Of a DNA stretch of 23,703 bases, positions 20,962 to 23,703 are shown in pieces; position 1 is the first letter of the stretch, and each line of letters begins with the position of its first letter. Made by a program: the position numbers and the translations under genes. The stretch covers positions 1-23,703 of the IMG/VR virus record IMGVR_UViG_3300033997_000158; one strand, written 5' to 3'. The notes beneath the pieces are model-generated. The model saw only the letters and a list, made by a program, of their open reading frames with translations. It searched no databases and was not told the origin of the DNA. The stretch comes from a virus.

Positions 20962-22787
20962 TGGGTGCCCGTCGACCTCTGGTATTGGTCGGCGGTCAGG
21001 TCAGGCAATTGCCCGAGGCTGACCGCTTACCGATCAGCCTTCTTGAGGGGCTCGGCTCAGTCCTCGCTGTTCGCCGCCTGGACGAGCTGGGCTGCACGCC
21101 TGGCAGCCCGTCGTCAGCTAACGCCAATACCGCCATTATCCAGAGTGCGTTGGATGCCGGAATCCCTCTGTGGGTGCCTGATGGGCATACCTATTTCATA
21201 AACTACCTGCTGCTACCGCCTAGGTTTTGCATCATGGGTGCTGGCACGTTGTCCTGGGCGCAGAGCAATCGTGTTGCTCCGGGCAACATGTTTGAGGCGT
21301 ACGGCGACATTGATGGCGGGTTGATTAGCGGCGTATCGCTGATCGGCAATCGACCCTATCAGTCGACGGCCACGACAACCGGCCACGACATGAAGTGCAT
21401 CAGTCTGCGCGGTGGGTCGGTACGCGACCTGCGCATTCGCGATGTCAGCATCGCTGATTTCGGCGACGGCGATCAGGCCGGTGGTGCAGTCCTGCTCGGC
21501 GCGCTGGCTGGTACAGGACATGTAATACAGGACATTGATGTTGATGGCCTAAGCGTGCGCGACGTCAGCAATATACCCGGCCTGTATATTGACTCTAATG
21601 CCAATCATCATAGTTCGTTGGCCAGGATTAAGGTCAGACGTTCTAAATTTATCAACAATATACCGGCTCGATATAATCAACTTTATATACTGGGACCTTC
21701 GATCAGCAATCCTGGCCTTGATGTTGATATTGATGCTTGCTGGTTTGAAACATCGGCGCAGATAGACTGCTGCGCCGAATTGAACCACATTCAGGATTTC
21801 AACTATTCCAGCAATTCACATATTCTGCGTGCCGCTGGATCGACTACTGGGAGTGCGACAGGCCTGCTAGTTCGGGATAACTGCAGTGATGGCGATATCG
21901 TACGGAATAGGTTTTTCAACTTCGGCGCTGCGACCAATATTTGCGCTATATCGCTAACTCGGCTGAACTCCGGATCGCAGTCAATCATTGATATTGACCG
22001 CAACAAATTTTACAACTGGGGGGCTGGCGCTGGAGGAATTGTCGTAAACCTAGGGACCGGTTGTAACACCATTACGGCTAGACACAACAGAATACGCTCA
22101 GGGCCGGCGGGTCGGATTCAGACAGCGTTTTCTGTTGCCGGCAACGTAAATGACATTACAGAAAACACACTGTCAGGAGTCAACTACCCGCTGGTTATGG
22201 CGGCTAATGCAATCCTCACGCAGTTCGAACGCAATAAGATGATCTTCTGCGGCGATGGCGCGGTCGGTGCAATTGTCAGTGCTGCGGAAGGTTTGGCAAT
22301 CAGCCACCTGCGTGTTCGCGATAACAATCTCTATACCGTACTGCCTGGCACGCCGAACTTTGTTTCAGTACTGACAACGGCTGCAACTGGTAACCGCATC
22401 GAGAACAACGCGCTGCCGGCGGGGGTGCAACATTGCAATCCCTCCTACGCCGCCAATTTTGTAGTTGTCACGCCAGCCGCTAGCGGCGCGTTGTTGGCCG
22501 GGCGGGTGTACCGCATGAGTCAGGGTCTGATCAGCGTAGGCCCGGGTGATCGGTGGACAATCGGTGGCAATCTCGACGCAACTCTCGACGGATTCGGCGC
22601 GTCAATGATTGCCCCCGGCGATACCGTGCTCGTGTCGCCGCCAGGTAGCACTGGTCCCTGCATCTGGAGTTGGAGCATTACGGCCGCCAACCGTGTGCGC
22701 ATTCGTATCGAGAACAACTCTGCGACAGCCCATGACGTACCCGCCGGCGACTGGGTTTTTACTGTCATCAAGACATCAGCAATGTAA
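20961..22787 (+). CDS. Tailspike/tail fibre with right-handed beta-helix
   Basis: The protein has 608 residues. The N-terminal 45 residues are a short attachment part. Residues about 48-80 (SANANTAIIQSALDAGIPLW, then VPDGHTYFI) match the entry of pectate-lyase-type beta-helices in tailspikes. Residues about 85-480 have repeated strand-turn units with Asn and Asp in turns (LRIRDVSIADFGDGD, IVRNRFFNFGAATN, IIDIDRNKFYNW, ITARHNRIRSG, ITENTLSGVN). The C-terminal 110 residues from about 499 form a beta domain (GALLAGRVYRMSQGLI, GDTVLVSPPGSTGPCIWSW), likely for trimerisation or binding. It is the probable receptor-recognition protein, perhaps with polysaccharide-cleaving activity. The centre is AT-rich (42 of 110 G+C at 21591-21700), unlike neighbours. 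Confidence 0.85.
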   Translation: MGARRPLVLVGGQVRQLPEADRLPISLLEGLGSVLAVRRLDELGCTPGSPSSANANTAIIQSALDAGIPLWVPDGHTYFINYLLLPPRFCIMGAGTLSWAQSNRVAPGNMFEAYGDIDGGLISGVSLIGNRPYQSTATTTGHDMKCISLRGGSVRDLRIRDVSIADFGDGDQAGGAVLLGALAGTGHVIQDIDVDGLSVRDVSNIPGLYIDSNANHHSSLARIKVRRSKFINNIPARYNQLYILGPSISNPGLDVDIDACWFETSAQIDCCAELNHIQDFNYSSNSHILRAAGSTTGSATGLLVRDNCSDGDIVRNRFFNFGAATNICAISLTRLNSGSQSIIDIDRNKFYNWGAGAGGIVVNLGTGCNTITARHNRIRSGPAGRIQTAFSVAGNVNDITENTLSGVNYPLVMAANAILTQFERNKMIFCGDGAVGAIVSAAEGLAISHLRVRDNNLYTVLPGTPNFVSVLTTAATGNRIENNALPAGVQHCNPSYAANFVVVTPAASGALLAGRVYRMSQGLISVGPGDRWTIGGNLDATLDGFGASMIAPGDTVLVSPPGSTGPCIWSWSITAANRVRIRIENNSATAHDVPAGDWVFTVIKTSAM

Positions 22788-22804
22788 TTCACAAATCAGC
22801 GATT

Positions 22805-22827
22805 GCCCGCCCTCTGCGGGCTTTTTT
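22805..22827 (+). terminator. Strong intrinsic terminator between tailspike and lysis genes
   Basis: GCCCGC (22805-22810), loop CCTCT, GCGGGC (22816-22821), then TTTTTT. It starts 18 bases after the tailspike stop and overlaps no gene. Lysis genes follow 18 bases later, so late transcription must pass it. Confidence 0.9.
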
Positions 22828-22844
22828 GTGCCTGGAGAAAACTC

Positions 22845-23291
22845 ATGTCTACGCCTCGTGGTGTCCGCAACAACAACCCCGGCAATATCGATTTCAACCC
22901 TCGCAACCAGTGGCAAGGCCAGCTCGGCCTGGAGCTAGGTGTGCCTCGGCCGCGCTTCGCCCGTTTCGATACGCCGGAGAATGGCATCCGCGCCCTGGGT
23001 AAGTTGCTGCTCAACTACCGCGGCAAAGATGGTATGCCCGGTGTCGGTGGCCCTGGCATCGATACCGTGCGCGAAACCATTAACCGCTGGGCGCCTGGTA
23101 ACGAAAACGATACCGAGGCCTACATTTCCGCCGTCGCCAGGGCGCTCGGCGTGAAATCCGATACCGTCATCGACGTCCGCCAGCGGCCGGTGCTGCGTGC
23201 GCTGGTTGTTGAGATCATCAAGCACGAGAACGGTGCGCAGCCCTACAAGGCTGAGGTGATCGACGAGGGTGTGCGGAGGGCGTTCGCATGA
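22845..23291 (+). CDS. Endolysin candidate (RGxRNNNPGN-type peptidoglycan hydrolase)
   Basis: The protein has 148 residues from ATG at 22845 (CTGGAG upstream). It begins MSTPRGVRNNNPGNIDFNPR, the signature of a family often annotated as structural protein P5 or lysozyme-like hydrolase, and continues with FARFDTPENGIRALGKLLLN, then TVRETINRWAPGNENDTEAY and VLRALVVEIIKHENGAQPY. Members are linked to muramidase/transglycosylase activity on peptidoglycan. No signal peptide or membrane segment is visible, so it would need a holin to reach the wall. It directly precedes Rz/Rz1 with a four-base overlap (ATGA), which supports an endolysin over a virion enzyme. Catalytic residues cannot be assigned with certainty. 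Confidence 0.8.
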   Translation: MSTPRGVRNNNPGNIDFNPRNQWQGQLGLELGVPRPRFARFDTPENGIRALGKLLLNYRGKDGMPGVGGPGIDTVRETINRWAPGNENDTEAYISAVARALGVKSDTVIDVRQRPVLRALVVEIIKHENGAQPYKAEVIDEGVRRAFA

Positions 23292-23703
23292 TTGTCGCCC
23301 GGTACCAGCTGGCCGCCAAAGCTGGCGGCGTGCTGCTGCTCATGGCGCTGACGGCCGGCGTGGTGTGGTGGGGTATGGCACCCCGTATCGATATCGAGGC
23401 CCGGCGCGCTGACGCCGCTCGGGTCGATCTGGCAAAGGCTGAGCAGATGATCGAGTTGCAGGCCGGTGTGCTCGCGCAGCAGCAGAAAACTCTCGGTGAC
23501 TTGGCAGAGATCGAGCGCCGCATGCAGCTGCTCGATCAGGCCGTCGCCCTTAACCATGCGGCCCAGTCGGCCGCACTCGCGGAGCTGAAACGCAATGACA
23601 AAGCCGTCGCTGACTATCTCGCTGGTGCTGTGCCTGCTGCTCTCGGCCGGCTGTATGAACGCCCCGAAACCACCGACCCCGCCGCCTACGCAGCCCCGCA
23701 TGG
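23288..23703 (+). CDS. Rz: Rz-like i-spanin, truncated at the window end
   Basis: 138 residues are visible and the frame is open at the edge. It has a short N-terminal cytoplasmic part, a membrane segment at about 12-30 (AGGVLLLMALTAGVVWWGM), then a long helical region with coiled-coil character (EARRADAARVDLAKAEQMIE, QQQKTLGDLAEIERRMQLLD) in the periplasm. This is the standard layout of the inner-membrane spanin subunit, which with Rz1 fuses the inner and outer membranes in the last step of lysis. GGAGG at 23275-23279 lies eight bases upstream of the ATG. Rz1 is nested in the +1 frame, as in lambda. No similarity beyond the spanin layout is claimed. Confidence 0.85.
   Translation, partial: MIVARYQLAAKAGGVLLLMALTAGVVWWGMAPRIDIEARRADAARVDLAKAEQMIELQAGVLAQQQKTLGDLAEIERRMQLLDQAVALNHAAQSAALAELKRNDKAVADYLAGAVPAALGRLYERPETTDPAAYAAPH
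23595..23703 (+). CDS. Rz1: Rz1-like o-spanin lipoprotein, nested in Rz, truncated at the window end
   Basis: The first 36 residues are visible: a basic start (MTKPS), a hydrophobic signal sequence (LTISLVLCLLLSAG) and Cys20 in LSAGC, a lipobox in which Ser takes the -3 position, then MNAPKPPTPPPTQP. The Pro-rich segment immediately after the lipidated Cys is typical of Rz1 proteins, which sit in the outer membrane and meet Rz in the periplasm. It lies in the +1 frame of Rz, starting 307 bases into that gene, with GGAG at 23581-23584 upstream. It is too short in the window to show its end. Confidence 0.87.
   Translation, partial: MTKPSLTISLVLCLLLSAGCMNAPKPPTPPPTQPRM

Noticed and set aside
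1-23703. CRISPR arrays, tRNA genes, attachment sites or an integrase
   Set aside because: No regular spacer-repeat pattern, cloverleaf, core repeat or recombinase was found on either strand.

Overview
The window is entirely phage sequence: the head, tail and start of the lysis region of a lambda-like siphovirus genome, either a prophage or a virion. Base composition is high in G+C, genes overlap by 1-4 bases, and no host gene, tRNA, integrase or attachment site is present. The codon use, the terminators and the small-gene context resemble temperate phages of Pseudomonas or a relative. That host call is inference and goes no finer than genus.

Head region (2-5656): the C-terminus of the large terminase subunit is followed in lambda order by a gpW-like joining protein, the portal (B), a S49 protease with an internal scaffold start (C/Nu3), the decoration protein (D), the major capsid protein (E), a small gene in the FI position and an FII-like attachment protein. 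Protein lengths track lambda closely: E is 341 aa in both, C is 438 against 439, and V is 247 against 246. The proximal tail genes follow (5656-7598): Z-like, a gpU-position tail terminator, a small DUF7210-like protein and the tail tube.

Inserted cassette (7618-10778): the late operon is interrupted between the tail tube and the tail chaperone. Two leftward genes (a Mnt/Arc-type ribbon-helix-helix protein and a WYL-like protein) lie divergently from a rightward 49-aa Arc-like repressor and a P22-type antirepressor. The intergenic region holds a near-consensus sigma-70 promoter threaded by three copies of a 12-bp repeat. This reproduces the mnt/arc/ant layout of the P22 immunity-I region. A hairpin between arc-like and ant-like forms a good terminator for leftward transcription, which is where a P22 sar-like antisense RNA would end. 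A further gene encodes a zinc-ribbon, single-pass membrane protein and is closed by a strong terminator.

Distal tail (10796-22787): a G/T-type chaperone pair with a T-TTT-TTT slippery site and a 10-bp stem-loop, a 1115-aa tape measure protein with internal repeats, a run of tail-tip proteins that are not the lambda M/L/K/I/J set, a collagen-like tip protein and a beta-helix tailspike whose centre is AT-rich. After a strong terminator the lysis genes begin: an endolysin candidate, Rz and a nested Rz1 that both run off the window end. No holin is seen.

The structural genes face right and would be read as one late transcript that passes several intrinsic terminators, which fits antitermination. 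The inserted cassette has its own promoter and two leftward genes, so it can be expressed independently, probably in the lysogen.
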